Shown here: positions 1 through 9,667 of the stretch, in pieces
Numbering within the stretch: position 1 is the stretch's first letter
Layout: every line of letters begins with the position of its first letter
Source: Burkholderia ubonensis
Lineage (GTDB): Bacteria > Pseudomonadota > Gammaproteobacteria > Burkholderiales > Burkholderiaceae
NCBI RefSeq assembly: GCF_001718695.1
Contig: NZ_CP013420.1
Location: 1,736,001-1,800,000 of the forward strand
Length of the DNA: 64,000 nucleotides
Reading direction: 5' to 3'
The notes under the pieces: generated by a model
Database searches by the model: none
Told to the model about the DNA's origin: nothing
What the model saw: only the letters and a program-made list of their open reading frames with translations
Program-made: the position numbers and the translations under genes

Positions 1-2
1 GC

Positions 3-548
3 AACCGGTTCGACGGCAACCCGGCGCTGATCGGCCACGCGCTGTCGCCGAACACGCTCGTCGCGTGTGCTGCGCCGGCCTATCTGCAGCGGCGCGGCGA
101 ACCGCTCGTGCCCGACGACCTGCCGCGCCACGACTGGGTCGCGCTCGCGCCGCACCAGCACGCGCCCGCGTGGCGGTTCGTCGGCCCGGACGACGCGGTT
201 CATCCGGTGACGGTGCGCCCCGTCTACACGGTCAACCAGCTGTCGCTCGTGCAGGCGGCGACCGTCGCGGGCTCGGGCATCGCCGTGCTGCCGGAAAACG
301 TCGTCGCCGACGCACTCGACAGCGGCGCGCTCGTGCGGCTGCTGCCCGGCTACCGGATCGACGATCCGGACACGCAACTGTCGCTCGTCTACCCGAACCG
401 CCAGTTCGTGCCCGCGCGCACCCGCAGCTTCGTCGAGCACGCGCTCGACCATTTCAGCACGCAGGCGGCGCGCACACACGCAAGCTACGTGTTCCTGCGC
501 GACCCGCGCGCCCAGGAGCGCTCCGACATCGTCACGGGCCTCCAGTGA
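3..548 (+). CDS. LysR-family transcriptional regulator, C-terminal part
   Basis: The window opens inside this gene, so only the last 181 codons are visible. They form the back half of a LysR-type effector-binding domain: a hydrophobic beta/alpha pattern, then the stretch around VAGSGIAVLPENV that is typical of the second subdomain, then a short C-terminal extension. The N-terminal helix-turn-helix lies outside the window. LysR proteins usually control a neighbouring gene, but the D-lactate dehydrogenase starts only 35 bp downstream on the same strand, so co-transcription is possible. The effector cannot be deduced. Confidence 0.85.
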   Translation, partial: NRFDGNPALIGHALSPNTLVACAAPAYLQRRGEPLVPDDLPRHDWVALAPHQHAPAWRFVGPDDAVHPVTVRPVYTVNQLSLVQAATVAGSGIAVLPENVVADALDSGALVRLLPGYRIDDPDTQLSLVYPNRQFVPARTRSFVEHALDHFSTQAARTHASYVFLRDPRAQERSDIVTGLQ

Positions 549-583
549 AGTAAACTGCGCACCTCAGCCTCCGGAGGTGCAGC

Positions 584-1582
584 GTGCGCGTAATCCTGTT
601 CAGCAGCCGGCAGTACGATGAAGATTCATTTACTGCCGCCAACCGGCAGTTCGGCTACCGGCTGCATTTCCAGTCGTCGCACCTCGACGCCGAAACCGCG
701 ATCCTCGCGCACGGCTACGAAGCGGTCTGCCCGTTCGTCAACGATACCGTCGACGCGGCGGTGCTCGAACGGCTCGCGGACGGCGGCACGCGGCTCATCG
801 CGCTGCGCTCGGCGGGCTTCAACCATGTCGACCTCGCCGCCGCCGAACGCCTCGGCATCACCGTGGTGCGGGTTCCCGCCTATTCGCCGCATGCGGTCGC
901 GGAGCACGCGGTCGCGCTGATCCTCGCGCTCAACCGCCGCCTGCCGCGCGCCGTCGCGCGCACGCGCGAAGGCGACTTCTCGCTGAACGGCCTGCTCGGC
1001 TTCGACCTGCACGGCAAGACGGTCGGCGTGATCGGCACCGGCATCATCGGCAGTGTGTTCGCGAAGATCATGATGGGCTTCGGGATGCACGTGCTCGCGC
1101 ATTCGGCGCCGCCGTACAACGACGAGCTGATCGCGTTCGGCGCCCGCTACGTCGGGCTCGACGAGCTGCTGCGCCACGCCGACATCGTCAGCCTGCACTG
1201 CCCGCTGCTGCCGTCGACGCATCACCTGATCAACGCGCGCACGCTCGCGCAGATGAAGCACGGCGCGATGCTGATCAACACCGGCCGCGGCGGGCTCGTC
1301 GACGCGCAGGCGCTGATCGACGCGCTCAAGAGCGGCCAGCTCGGGCACCTGGGGCTCGACGTGTACGAAGAGGAAAGCGGGCTGTTCTTCGAGGACCACT
1401 CGGACCAGCCGCTGCAGGACGACGTGCTCGCGCGGCTGCTGACGTTCCCGAACGTGATCGTCACGTCGCACCAGGCGTTCTTCACGCGCGAGGCGCTCGC
1501 GGAGATCGCGCATACGACGCTGCTCAACATCGAGGCGTGGTACGCGGGGACCCCGCGGAACGTGGTGACGCCGAATCGCTGA
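584..1582 (+). CDS. ldhA: D-lactate dehydrogenase (2-hydroxyacid dehydrogenase family)
   Basis: NAD-dependent cytoplasmic enzyme expected to reduce pyruvate to D-lactate during fermentation. The 332-residue protein has the Rossmann signature GVIGTGIIG at about residues 148-156. The catalytic triad of the D-2-hydroxyacid dehydrogenase family is present as Arg235 (in NTGRGGLVD), Glu264 (in VYEEESG) and His296 (in TSHQAF), positions that match my recollection of E. coli LdhA. Length is standard. A GTG start is preferred because a strong Shine-Dalgarno (GGAGGT, 573-578) sits just upstream. A related 2-ketoacid reductase is the alternative. Confidence 0.9.
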   Translation: MRVILFSSRQYDEDSFTAANRQFGYRLHFQSSHLDAETAILAHGYEAVCPFVNDTVDAAVLERLADGGTRLIALRSAGFNHVDLAAAERLGITVVRVPAYSPHAVAEHAVALILALNRRLPRAVARTREGDFSLNGLLGFDLHGKTVGVIGTGIIGSVFAKIMMGFGMHVLAHSAPPYNDELIAFGARYVGLDELLRHADIVSLHCPLLPSTHHLINARTLAQMKHGAMLINTGRGGLVDAQALIDALKSGQLGHLGLDVYEEESGLFFEDHSDQPLQDDVLARLLTFPNVIVTSHQAFFTREALAEIAHTTLLNIEAWYAGTPRNVVTPNR

Positions 1583-1748
1583 CGGCAGGCGGCGCGCCGG
1601 CCCGGTTCACCTGTCCGTTTCGTTGCGCCGCGGCCGGATCGTTTCGCAATTTGCACCAATCCAGCACTTCGATCCCGCTCATGTAACGCCGCCCGCGCGC
1701 AGTCTGCTATCGTTGCGCCGACGTCATCCCTGCCACTGCCTGCCGCCC

Positions 1749-2486
1749 ATGCGTTTCGACGATCCCGCCATCGCCGCTGTTTACCGCGCCATCTTCGAGC
1801 GGCGCGACATGCGCCATTTCACGTCGGCGCCCGTCGATCCGGCCGTGCTCGCCCGGCTGCTGCGCGCGGCCCACCACGCGCCGAGCGTCGGCTTCATGCA
1901 GCCGTGGCGCTTCATCCGCATCACCGATCCCGCGCTGCGCACGCGCATCCACGCGCTCGTCGAAGCCGAGCGCCGCGCGACCGCCGCCGCGCTCGGCGAG
2001 CGCCAGGACGAATTCATGCGGCTCAAGGTCGAAGGCGTGCGCGAATGCGGGGAACTGCTGGTCGTCGCGCTCGCCGACGGCCGCGAACGTCACGTTTTCG
2101 GCCGCCGCACGCTGCCGGAGATGGACCTCGCGTCCGCCGCGTGCGCGATCCAGAACATGTGGCTCGCGGCCCGCGCGGAAGGGCTCGGGATGGGCTGGGT
2201 GTCGCTGTTCGACGTCGACGCGCTGCGCGCGCTGCTCGGGATGCCCGACGGCGCGAAACCGATCGCGGTGCTGTGTCTCGGGCACGTCGATGCGTTCTAT
2301 GCAAAACCGATGCTCGAGGAAGAGCGCTGGGCCGCGCGGATGCCGATCGAAGCGTGCCTGTTCGAAAACACTTGGGACGCACCGGCGCAGGCGAACCCCA
2401 GCGCCGAATCGACGCCGACCCGCGACGGCGCGGCAACGCTGGAGCACGCCGCCGACGCGCCGCCGGACATGCTGCGCGGGCAATGA
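1749..2486 (+). CDS. bluB: 5,6-dimethylbenzimidazole synthase BluB
   Basis: Nitroreductase-fold flavin destructase that makes the lower ligand of vitamin B12, 5,6-dimethylbenzimidazole, from FMNH2. The 245-residue protein opens with a region around ERRDMRHF followed by AAHHAPSVGFMQPWRFI, the FMN-binding pattern of BluB-type nitroreductases, and has GMGWVSLFD in the second half. The ATG at 1749 is preferred over an upstream in-frame ATG because homology begins there. The last 35 or so residues are low-complexity (Ala, Pro, Thr-rich), and the end of the gene runs into a degenerate tandem repeat. No other cobalamin gene is adjacent. Confidence 0.85.
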   Translation: MRFDDPAIAAVYRAIFERRDMRHFTSAPVDPAVLARLLRAAHHAPSVGFMQPWRFIRITDPALRTRIHALVEAERRATAAALGERQDEFMRLKVEGVRECGELLVVALADGRERHVFGRRTLPEMDLASAACAIQNMWLAARAEGLGMGWVSLFDVDALRALLGMPDGAKPIAVLCLGHVDAFYAKPMLEEERWAARMPIEACLFENTWDAPAQANPSAESTPTRDGAATLEHAADAPPDMLRGQ

Positions 2487-2800
2487 CCACCGCTCCGGCG
2501 TGGGCGCCGAGCGCGGCGGCGCCGGGCATCGCTACATCGCTACATCGGGCTGCGCCGCTGCGATCGCACCCGTCGAAGTCCCGCCACCGTGGCGGTGCGT
2601 CAGCTCCGCCGGACATGTCGCGCGAGCAATGATCGCCCTACCGGCGTGGGCACCGAGCGCAGCGGCGTCGGGCATTGCGGAAGTGCGACGTCTTCCGGCG
2701 CCGCCGCAATCGCGCCCATCGAAATCCCCACCGTAGCGTGACGTCGGCCGCCCCAGCATGGCCCGCGAAACAATACGTTCCGGCCCCGAGCGTCCGGGTT
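2461..2800. repeat. degenerate tandem repeat, about 145-bp unit, at the 3' end of bluB
   Basis: Most of the bluB-MFS gap is built from a diverged direct repeat. The 11-mer CGCCGGACATG at 2461 recurs at 2607. Matching blocks such as CCGGCGTGGGC and CCGAGCGC follow at the same offsets, and a third, shorter and more diverged copy begins near 2751. Spacings between equivalent positions are 146 and then 143 bp. The first copy includes the last codons of bluB. No gene is supported in the rest of the gap (2487-2895). Confidence 0.6.
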
Positions 2801-2895
2801 TTCTCTCACGTAGAATCGCGGCTGACGTCCCCGCCCAGCCATCGTGCGCATCCCGCGCCGAATCCCGGCCGCGGCTCTTTCCCTGACCCATCGCG

Positions 2896-4065
2896 ATGCC
2901 TTTGCCTCTTTTCGCCCTTGCCGTCGCCGCATTTGGAATCGGTACCACCGAATTCGTGATCATGGGCCTGTTGCCCGACGTCGCGCGCGATCTCGGCGTG
3001 TCGATCCCGGCCGCCGGGATGCTCGTGTCGGGCTACGCGCTCGGCGTGACGATCGGCGCGCCGATCCTCGCGGTCGTCACCGCGAAGATGCCGCGCAAGC
3101 GCGCGCTGATGGGGCTGATCGGCCTGTTCATCGCGGGCAACCTGTTCTGCGCGATCGCGCCCGGCTACACGGTGCTGATGGCCGCGCGCGTCGTCACCGC
3201 GTTCTGCCACGGCGCGTTCTTCGGCATCGGCTCGGTGGTCGCGAGCAACCTCGTCGCGCCGAACCGGCGCGCGCAGGCAATCGCACTGATGTTCACCGGC
3301 CTCACGCTCGCGAACGTGCTCGGCGTGCCGCTCGGCACCGCGCTCGGCCAGGCGTTCGGCTGGCGCGCGACGTTCTGGGCGGTGACCGGGATCGGCATCG
3401 CCGCGGCCGCCGCGCTCGCGGTCTGCCTGCCGAGGAACCTGGCGATGCCCGACACCAGCATCACCCGCGAATTCAGCGTGCTGAAGCATCCGCAGGTGCT
3501 GATGGTGCTCGGCATCAGCGTGCTCGCGTCCGCGAGCCTGTTCAGCGTGTTCACGTACATCACGCCGATCCTCGAGGACGTCACCGGCTTCTCGCCGCGC
3601 CAGGTCACCTACGTGCTGCTGCTGTTCGGCCTCGGCCTGACGGTCGGCGGCACGCTCGGCGGCAAGCTCGCCGACTGGCGCCGGATGCCGTCGCTGATCG
3701 CGTCGCTCGCGCTGATCGCCGTCGTGCTCGCGCTGTTCGCCGGCACGATGCATGTGCCGCTCGCCGCGCTCGCGACGATCTTCGTGTGGGGGATGCTCGC
3801 GTTCGCGATCGTGCCGCCGCTGCAGATCCTGATCGTCGATCGCGCGAGCGACGCGCCGAATCTCGCGTCGACGCTCAACCAGGGCGCGTTCAATCTCGGC
3901 AACGCGACGGGCGCGTGGCTCGGCGGGACGGCGATCGGCGCCGGCATTCCGCTCGTCAGCCTGCCGTGGGTCGGCGTCGCGATGGCGGTCGCGGCGCTCG
4001 CGATCACGCTGTGGTCGGCCTCGCTCGAACGCCGCCCGGTCGCCACGCCGACCGAATACGTGTAA
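2896..4065 (+). CDS. MFS transporter, DHA1 / AraJ-type
   Basis: Inner-membrane proton-coupled exporter of the major facilitator superfamily. The 389-residue protein has about 12 hydrophobic segments, the family N-terminal motif GTTEFVIMGLLPDVARDLG within the first 35 residues, and a cytoplasmic loop-2 motif around KMPRKRAL. This matches the AraJ/YdhP-like DHA1 group, whose members export sugars, arabinose derivatives or drugs. It is followed after 94 bp by another MFS gene on the same strand that is not closely similar. Substrate unknown. Confidence 0.85.
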   Translation: MPLPLFALAVAAFGIGTTEFVIMGLLPDVARDLGVSIPAAGMLVSGYALGVTIGAPILAVVTAKMPRKRALMGLIGLFIAGNLFCAIAPGYTVLMAARVVTAFCHGAFFGIGSVVASNLVAPNRRAQAIALMFTGLTLANVLGVPLGTALGQAFGWRATFWAVTGIGIAAAAALAVCLPRNLAMPDTSITREFSVLKHPQVLMVLGISVLASASLFSVFTYITPILEDVTGFSPRQVTYVLLLFGLGLTVGGTLGGKLADWRRMPSLIASLALIAVVLALFAGTMHVPLAALATIFVWGMLAFAIVPPLQILIVDRASDAPNLASTLNQGAFNLGNATGAWLGGTAIGAGIPLVSLPWVGVAMAVAALAITLWSASLERRPVATPTEYV

Positions 4066-4159
4066 CGCAAAGGCGGTTTCGCCGCGCGGGAACCGAACAC
4101 CCCGCGCGCCTGACGGCCTTCATGGACCGTCGCGGGCCGCCGGTGTAGCATCTCGGCCG

Positions 4160-5326
4160 ATGAAAGCCATTCTTGATCGAGATTTCCTGGCGCTCATTCT
4201 GAGCGTCGCGGTCGTCGGCCTGGGCACCGGCGCCACCCTTCCCCTCACCGCACTCGCGCTGACCGAAGCCGGGCACGGCACCAACGTCGTCGGCATGCTG
4301 ACGGCCGCGCAGGCCGGCGGCGGCCTCGCGATCGTGCCGTTCGTCACCGCGCTCGCGCGCCGCTTCGGCGCACGCCGCGCGATCGTCGCGTCGGTGCTGC
4401 TGCTCGCCGCGGCGACCGCCGTGATGCAGTTCACGTCGAACCTCGTCGTCTGGGGCGTGCTGCGCGTGCTGTGCGGCGCGGCGCTGATGCTGCTGTTCAC
4501 GATCGGCGAGGCATGGGTCAACCAGCTCGCCGACGATTCGACGCGCGGCCGCGTCGTCGCGATCTACGCGACCAACTTCACGCTGTTCCAGATGGCGGGC
4601 CCGGTGCTCGTCAGCCAGATTTCGGGCTTCACCGGCATCCGCTTCGCGCTGTGCGGCGCACTGTTCCTGCTCGCGCTGCCGTCGCTCGCGTCGATCCGCC
4701 GCGCGCCGCTCGCGGGCGACGACGCGCATCACGCTGGCCACGATCACTGGCGCAGCGTGCTGCCGCGCATGCCCGCGCTCGTCATCGGCACCGGTTTCTT
4801 CGCGCTGTTCGACACGCTCGCGCTGTCGCTGCTGCCGCTCTATGCGATGGATCGCGGCGTCGCGAGCGGGACCGCGGTGCTGCTCGCGTCGATCATGCTG
4901 TTCGGCGACACCGCGATGCAGTTCCCGATCGGCTGGCTCGCGGACAAGCTCGGCCGCGAACGCGTGCATCTCGGCGCCGGCTGGATCGTGCTCGCCGGCC
5001 TGCCGCTGCTGCCGCTCGTCATCGCGAATCCGTGGCTGTGCTGGCCGCTCCTGTTCGTGCTCGGCGCGGCGGCGGGCAGCATCTACACGCTGTCGCTCGT
5101 CGCGTGCGGCGAGCGCTTCCGGGGCGCCGCGCTCGTCACCGCGAGCTCGCTCGTGTCCGCGTCGTGGAGTGCGGCGAGCTTCGGCGGCCCGCTCGTGGCC
5201 GGCGCGTTGATGGAGCAGCTCGGCAGCAACGCGCTGGTCGGCGTGCTGGTCGCGAGCGTGCTCGCGTTCGTCGTCGCGGCGCTGTGGGAGCGGCGCGCGC
5301 TGGCGCGCGTCGCGACGTCCGCGTAG
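4160..5326 (+). CDS. MFS transporter, YcaD-like
   Basis: A second 12-helix major facilitator protein of 388 residues. Features include LTALALTEAGHGTNVVGMLTA near the N-terminus and FPIGWLADKLGRERV in the second half, which is the loop motif of the C-terminal six-helix bundle. A His-rich cytoplasmic stretch (DDAHHAGHDHW) separates the two halves. The arrangement resembles the YcaD/sugar-efflux group. It ends 65 bp from the convergent fahA. Substrate unknown. Confidence 0.8.
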   Translation: MKAILDRDFLALILSVAVVGLGTGATLPLTALALTEAGHGTNVVGMLTAAQAGGGLAIVPFVTALARRFGARRAIVASVLLLAAATAVMQFTSNLVVWGVLRVLCGAALMLLFTIGEAWVNQLADDSTRGRVVAIYATNFTLFQMAGPVLVSQISGFTGIRFALCGALFLLALPSLASIRRAPLAGDDAHHAGHDHWRSVLPRMPALVIGTGFFALFDTLALSLLPLYAMDRGVASGTAVLLASIMLFGDTAMQFPIGWLADKLGRERVHLGAGWIVLAGLPLLPLVIANPWLCWPLLFVLGAAAGSIYTLSLVACGERFRGAALVTASSLVSASWSAASFGGPLVAGALMEQLGSNALVGVLVASVLAFVVAALWERRALARVATSA

Positions 5327-5391
5327 CGCGCGGCAGTCCATCCGATCACGCGGCGCGCGAACCACCGGTCCGGCGCGCCGCCGTGTGCGCG

Positions 5392-6701
5392 TCAGCGCGC
5401 AAGCGCCGGCAGGATCTTGCCGACGCAAGCACCGAAGCCGACCCGATAGCCGTCGCCCTGGCACCAGCCCGCGAGCGTGAGCTCGTCGCCGTCCTCGATG
5501 AACGCGCGGCTGCCGCCGCCCGTCAGCGCGACCGGCTCCTTGCCGTTCCACGTCAGCTCGAGCAGGCTGCCGAACGAGTCCTTCGTCGGCCCGCTGATCG
5601 TGCCCGAGCCCATCAGGTCGCCGACCCGCGTGTTGCAGCCCGAGACCGTGTGATGCGCGAGCTGCTGGGCCATCGTCCAGTACATGTGCTTGAAGTTGGT
5701 GCGGCAGATCGTCGTCGCTTCCGGCGCACACCTTCCGCGCGCAGCGTCACTTCGAGCGCGATGTCGAACGCATGCTTGCCCGCGTGCCGCAGATACGGCA
5801 ACGGCTGCGGCGATTGCCCGGGCTGCGCGGTGCGGAACGGCTCGAGCGCGTCGAGCGTGACGATCCACGGCGAGATCGTCGTCGCGAAGCTCTTCGCGTT
5901 GAACGGCCCGAGCGGCACGTATTCCCACTGCTGGATGTCGCGCGCGCTCCAGTCGTTCAGCAGCACCATGCCGAAGATATGCGCCTCGGCGTCCTCGCAC
6001 GCGATCGGCTCGCCGAGCGCGTTGCCCTTGCCGACGATGAAGCCCGTCTCCAGCTCGATGTCGAGCTTGCGGCACGCGCCGAACACCGGACGCTCCTGGT
6101 CGGGCAGCTTGAGCTGCCCGTTCGGGCGCCGCACCGGCGTGCCGCTCACGACCACCGACGACGCGCGGCCGTTGTAGCCGATCGGCATCTCCGACCAGTT
6201 CGGCAGCAGCGCGTTCTTCGGATCGCGGAACATCGAGCCGACGTTGGTCGCATGCTCCTTCGACGAATAGAAATCGGTGTAGCCCGGGATATCGACCGGC
6301 AGATGCAGCGTCGCGTCGCGCTGAGGCACGAGCGCCTGCGCGCGCAGCGCCGCATCGTCGCGCAGCCGCGCGGTGTCGCGCGCGAACAGCGCGCTCAATT
6401 GCACGCGCACGCTGCGCCATGCGTCGCGGCCGAGCGCGATGAACGCGTTCAGCGTCGGCTGCGCGAACACGTCGCCGGCGCCGGCCGGCAGCGTCACGAG
6501 GCCCGCGTGCGCGAGCGCCGCGAGATCGACGATCTGGTCGCCGAGCGCGACGCCCGCGCGCCGCGCCGTTTGCTTCGCATCGCTGAAGATGCCGAACGGC
6601 AGGTTCTGGATCGGGAAGTCGCACGCGGGTTCGTTCGCCGCTTCGACCCAGCTCTTGCGCGCTGGGTCGAGCGTCGCGCGCCAGTCTCGGGTGTCGCTCA
6701 T
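5392..6701 (-). pseudogene. fahA: fumarylacetoacetase with a 2-bp frameshift
   Basis: Last enzyme of homogentisate degradation, splitting fumarylacetoacetate into fumarate and acetoacetate. Residues 1-324 read normally from the ATG at 6701 (it overlaps the hmgA stop as ATGA) and include family motifs [24 protein letters not shown] and [19 protein letters not shown]. At 5727-5731 the plus strand reads CGCACACC where in-frame continuation needs CGCACC. The extra CA moves reading to another frame that ends at 5613 after 38 foreign residues. The true C-terminus, including [12 protein letters not shown], continues in a different frame to 5392. Removing two bases restores a 435-residue protein of normal length. 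Either a genuine inactivating mutation or a sequencing error. Confidence 0.85.
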
Positions 6702-8032
6702 CGTTGCTCCGGGTTGAAGTGTTTCTGGATGCCTTGCCAGCATTCGAAATAGTTCGCCTGCAGCTGCGCGGTGTCGAGCGCGAAGCGCGTCGGCCGGATC
6801 AGCGTGCGGGTCTCGAACATGAACGCCATCGTGTCGTCGACCTTGTGCGGCTTCGTCGTATCGCTCGCGGACGCCTTCTCGAACGTCTCCGCGTCCGGGC
6901 CGTGGCCCGACATGCAGTTGTGCAGGCTCGCGCCGCCCGGCACGAAGCCTTCGGCCTTCGCGTCGTAGGCGCCGTGCACGAGGCCCATGAATTCGCTCGC
7001 GACGTTGCGGTGGAACCAGGGCGGGCGGAACGTGTCCTCGGCCGCGAGCCAGCGCGGCGGGAAGATCACGAAGTCGATCGTGTCGACGCCCGGCGTGTCG
7101 CTCGGCGACTGCAGCACGAGGAAGATCGACGGATCGGGATGGTCGTAGCTGATCGAGCCGATCGTGTTGAACAGGCGCAGGTCGTATTTGTACGGCGCGT
7201 AGTTGCCGTGCCACGCGACGACGTCGAGCGGCGAATGGCCGATGTCCGCGCGCCAGAGGCGCCCGTTCAGCTTCGTGACCAGTTCGAACGCGCCTTCGCG
7301 ATCCTCGTAGGCAGCCTGCGGGGTGACGAAATCGCGCGGGTTCGCGAGGCCGTTCGAGCCGATCGGCCCGAGGTCCGGCAGGCGCAGCTGCGCGCCGAAG
7401 TTCTCGCAGATGTAGCCGCGCGCGTCGCCGTCCGGCAGCGCGACCGTGAAGCGCACGCCGCGCGGGATCACCGCGATCTCGAACGGCTCGACGTCGAGCC
7501 GGCCGAATTCGGTCGCGATGAACAGGCGCCCCTGCTGCGGGACGATCAGCAGCTCGCCGTCGGTGTTGTAGAAGAAGCGGTCCTGCATCGAGCGGTTCGC
7601 CGCGTACAGGTGGATCGCGCAGCCGTTCATCGCGGCGGCCGAGCCGTTGCCCGCCATCGTCACCCAGCCTTCGACGAAATCGACCGGCTCGGCCGGCATC
7701 GGCAGCGGGTCCCAGCGCAGCTGGTTCGGCGGCGTCGGCGGCACGTCCGGCGAATCGCCGAATTCCGCGACGAGCCGCTGCGGGCCCGCGAACGGCTCGA
7801 ACGGCCGGTGCACGGCCGCCGGCCGGATCCGGTACAGCCACGAGCGGCGGTTGTGGCTGCGCGGCGCGGTGAACGCGGTGCCGGACAGCTGCTCCGCGTA
7901 CAGCCCGTACGGTGCGCGCTGCGGCGAATTGCGGCCGTGCGGCAACGCGCCCGGCAGCGCCTCGGTCGCGAATTCGTTCGCGAATCCGCTCAGGTAGCCG
8001 GCACTCGCCGGTTTCGACAGGTCAAGCGTCAT
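6698..8032 (-). CDS. hmgA: homogentisate 1,2-dioxygenase
   Basis: Iron(II) dioxygenase that opens the ring of homogentisate to maleylacetoacetate in the cytoplasm. The 444-residue length is standard. Family sequence is present throughout, including [16 protein letters not shown] at the start, [12 protein letters not shown] (iron ligands His341 and Glu347 by my count) and [11 protein letters not shown] (His371). Gly378 is intact; from memory, its replacement by Arg in B. cenocepacia J2315 causes brown pigment. The stop overlaps the fahA start by 4 bp, so the two are translationally coupled. The reading frame is undamaged, unlike fahA. Confidence 0.97.
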   Translation of the reverse strand: MTLDLSKPASAGYLSGFANEFATEALPGALPHGRNSPQRAPYGLYAEQLSGTAFTAPRSHNRRSWLYRIRPAAVHRPFEPFAGPQRLVAEFGDSPDVPPTPPNQLRWDPLPMPAEPVDFVEGWVTMAGNGSAAAMNGCAIHLYAANRSMQDRFFYNTDGELLIVPQQGRLFIATEFGRLDVEPFEIAVIPRGVRFTVALPDGDARGYICENFGAQLRLPDLGPIGSNGLANPRDFVTPQAAYEDREGAFELVTKLNGRLWRADIGHSPLDVVAWHGNYAPYKYDLRLFNTIGSISYDHPDPSIFLVLQSPSDTPGVDTIDFVIFPPRWLAAEDTFRPPWFHRNVASEFMGLVHGAYDAKAEGFVPGGASLHNCMSGHGPDAETFEKASASDTTKPHKVDDTMAFMFETRTLIRPTRFALDTAQLQANYFECWQGIQKHFNPEQR

Positions 8033-8052
8033 CGTTTCAGTTCTCCTTCGAT

Positions 8053-9408
8053 TCAGACGGCGCGCGGTGTCTCGGCACCGCGACGCCGCGTCACATTGGC
8101 AAGGCCGAGCACGAACAGCGCCGAACACAGCACCGGCACCGCCGCGGCATGAAACAGCGCGCCGTTCGACCAGTTGAGCGCAATCAGGTGTCCGCCGACG
8201 AGCGGCCCGAGCACGGAGCCGATCCGGCCGATGCCGAGGCTCCAGCCGATGCCCGTCGAGCGCAGCGACGTCGGGTAGTACTGGCCCGCGAGCGCGTTGA
8301 CGGCCGGCTGGCCGCCGACCACGCAGAAGCCGCCCGCGAACACGACGAGCAGCAGCCACGGCAGCGCGTGCGCGACCGAGCCGATCAGCCCGACCGACGC
8401 CGCCGCGCACGCGAAGCACGCGAACAGCACGCGCACGAAGCCGTAGCGCTCGATGAACCAGCCGAGCGACAGCGTGCCGACCACGCCGCCCGTCTGCAGC
8501 ACGGTGCCGACGATCACCGCGGTGCCGGGCGCATAGCCGGCATCGCGCATCACGGTCGGCAGCCAGTTCGACAGGAAATACAGGTCGATCAGGTTCATGA
8601 AGCTGATCGACCACAACAGCAGCGTGACCGGCAGCCGGCCGTCGCGGAACAGCTCGGCGACGGGCGCGCCGCGCGCCGCCTGCTCGCGCACGACGAGGCG
8701 CGTATCGGCGTCGATGCCGGCTTCGGGCGCGAAGCGCGCGAGCCAGCCGCGCGCCTGCGCGTCGCGGCCCTTCAGCACCAGGAACTGCAGCGACTCCGGC
8801 AGCCGCGCGGCCATCGCGACCGCGAGCACGAGCGGCACCGCGCCGCCGACGAAGAACACCGCGCGCCAGCCGAGCGCCGGGATCAGCGCGGCGCTGATGA
8901 AGCCGCCGAGCGCCGCGCCGAGCGTGAAGCCGCACGACACGATCATCATCCGCTTCACGCGATGCGCGGCCGGGCTGAACTCGCCGACGAGCGCCATCGC
9001 ATTCGGCATGATGCAGCCGAGGCCGAGGCCCGTGACGAAGCGCAGCGCCATCAGCACCGGGATCGAGCCCGCGAACGGCGTCGCGAGCATCGTCAGCGCG
9101 AAGAACAGCGTCGCGCCGATCAGCACCGGACGCCGCCCGATCCGGTCGGCCAGCACCGACAGGCCGAGCGCGCCGAGCAGCATCCCGAACAGGCTCGCGC
9201 TGAACACCGGGCCGAGCGCCTGCTTCGGCACGCCCCACTCGGCGATCACGCTCGGCGCGACGTAGCCCATCGCCTGCGCGTCGAAGCCGTCGATCACGAG
9301 GCACAGCCCGCACAGCGCGAGCAGCATCCAGTGAAACGCGGGACGATGGGTGTCGTCGATCAGGCGCTCGACTTCGAGCGTGCGTGCCGCGCCCGGCGCG
9401 GCGCTCAT
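8053..9408 (-). CDS. MFS transporter, aromatic acid:H+ symporter (AAHS) type
   Basis: Inner-membrane permease of 451 residues with about 12 transmembrane segments. Family signatures are [15 protein letters not shown] in helix 1, [13 protein letters not shown] in loop 2-3 and [13 protein letters not shown] before the central loop. These are hallmarks of the PcaK/MhpT/MucK group that imports hydroxylated aromatic acids. It sits 20 bp upstream of hmgA and overlaps the small DUF2783 gene by 4 bp, so it is probably the uptake system for the aromatic substrate of this operon. The exact substrate is inferred from context only. Confidence 0.88.
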   Translation of the reverse strand: MSAAPGAARTLEVERLIDDTHRPAFHWMLLALCGLCLVIDGFDAQAMGYVAPSVIAEWGVPKQALGPVFSASLFGMLLGALGLSVLADRIGRRPVLIGATLFFALTMLATPFAGSIPVLMALRFVTGLGLGCIMPNAMALVGEFSPAAHRVKRMMIVSCGFTLGAALGGFISAALIPALGWRAVFFVGGAVPLVLAVAMAARLPESLQFLVLKGRDAQARGWLARFAPEAGIDADTRLVVREQAARGAPVAELFRDGRLPVTLLLWSISFMNLIDLYFLSNWLPTVMRDAGYAPGTAVIVGTVLQTGGVVGTLSLGWFIERYGFVRVLFACFACAAASVGLIGSVAHALPWLLLVVFAGGFCVVGGQPAVNALAGQYYPTSLRSTGIGWSLGIGRIGSVLGPLVGGHLIALNWSNGALFHAAAVPVLCSALFVLGLANVTRRRGAETPRAV

Positions 9409-9638
9409 TGCACGGCCTCCGCGGCCGGATGCGCGGGCGGCGTCACGCCCTGGCGCGCGAGCGCCATCGCTTCGCGCAGCACGCCGAGGTCGCCGATCTG
9501 GTTCGCGAGCAGCAGGATCAGCTTCGCATTGACGAGCTGGCTGTCGCTGTCGGTCAGGTCGCGATGCATGTCGATCAGCGCTTCGTAGAACGCGTCCGGA
9601 TCGGCCAGGCGCAGGCGGGTGTCGAGATGGTGAGGCAT
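9405..9638 (-). CDS. DUF2783 small protein, candidate hydroxylase coupling protein
   Basis: A 77-residue, largely helical acidic protein without signal or membrane segment. Its sequence ([20 protein letters not shown] and [18 protein letters not shown]) matches what I know of the DUF2783 family. It lies between the FAD hydroxylase and the MFS gene and overlaps the latter by 4 bp. In Pseudomonas putida U a small protein, MhaB, works with the flavoprotein MhaA to hydroxylate 3-hydroxyphenylacetate to homogentisate. By position and size this gene is a good MhaB candidate, but that equation is inference. Confidence 0.75.
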   Translation of the reverse strand: MPHHLDTRLRLADPDAFYEALIDMHRDLTDSDSQLVNAKLILLLANQIGDLGVLREAMALARQGVTPPAHPAAEAVQ

Positions 9639-9667
9639 GACGGGTGTCTCCGATGTCTTGTTGGCAG

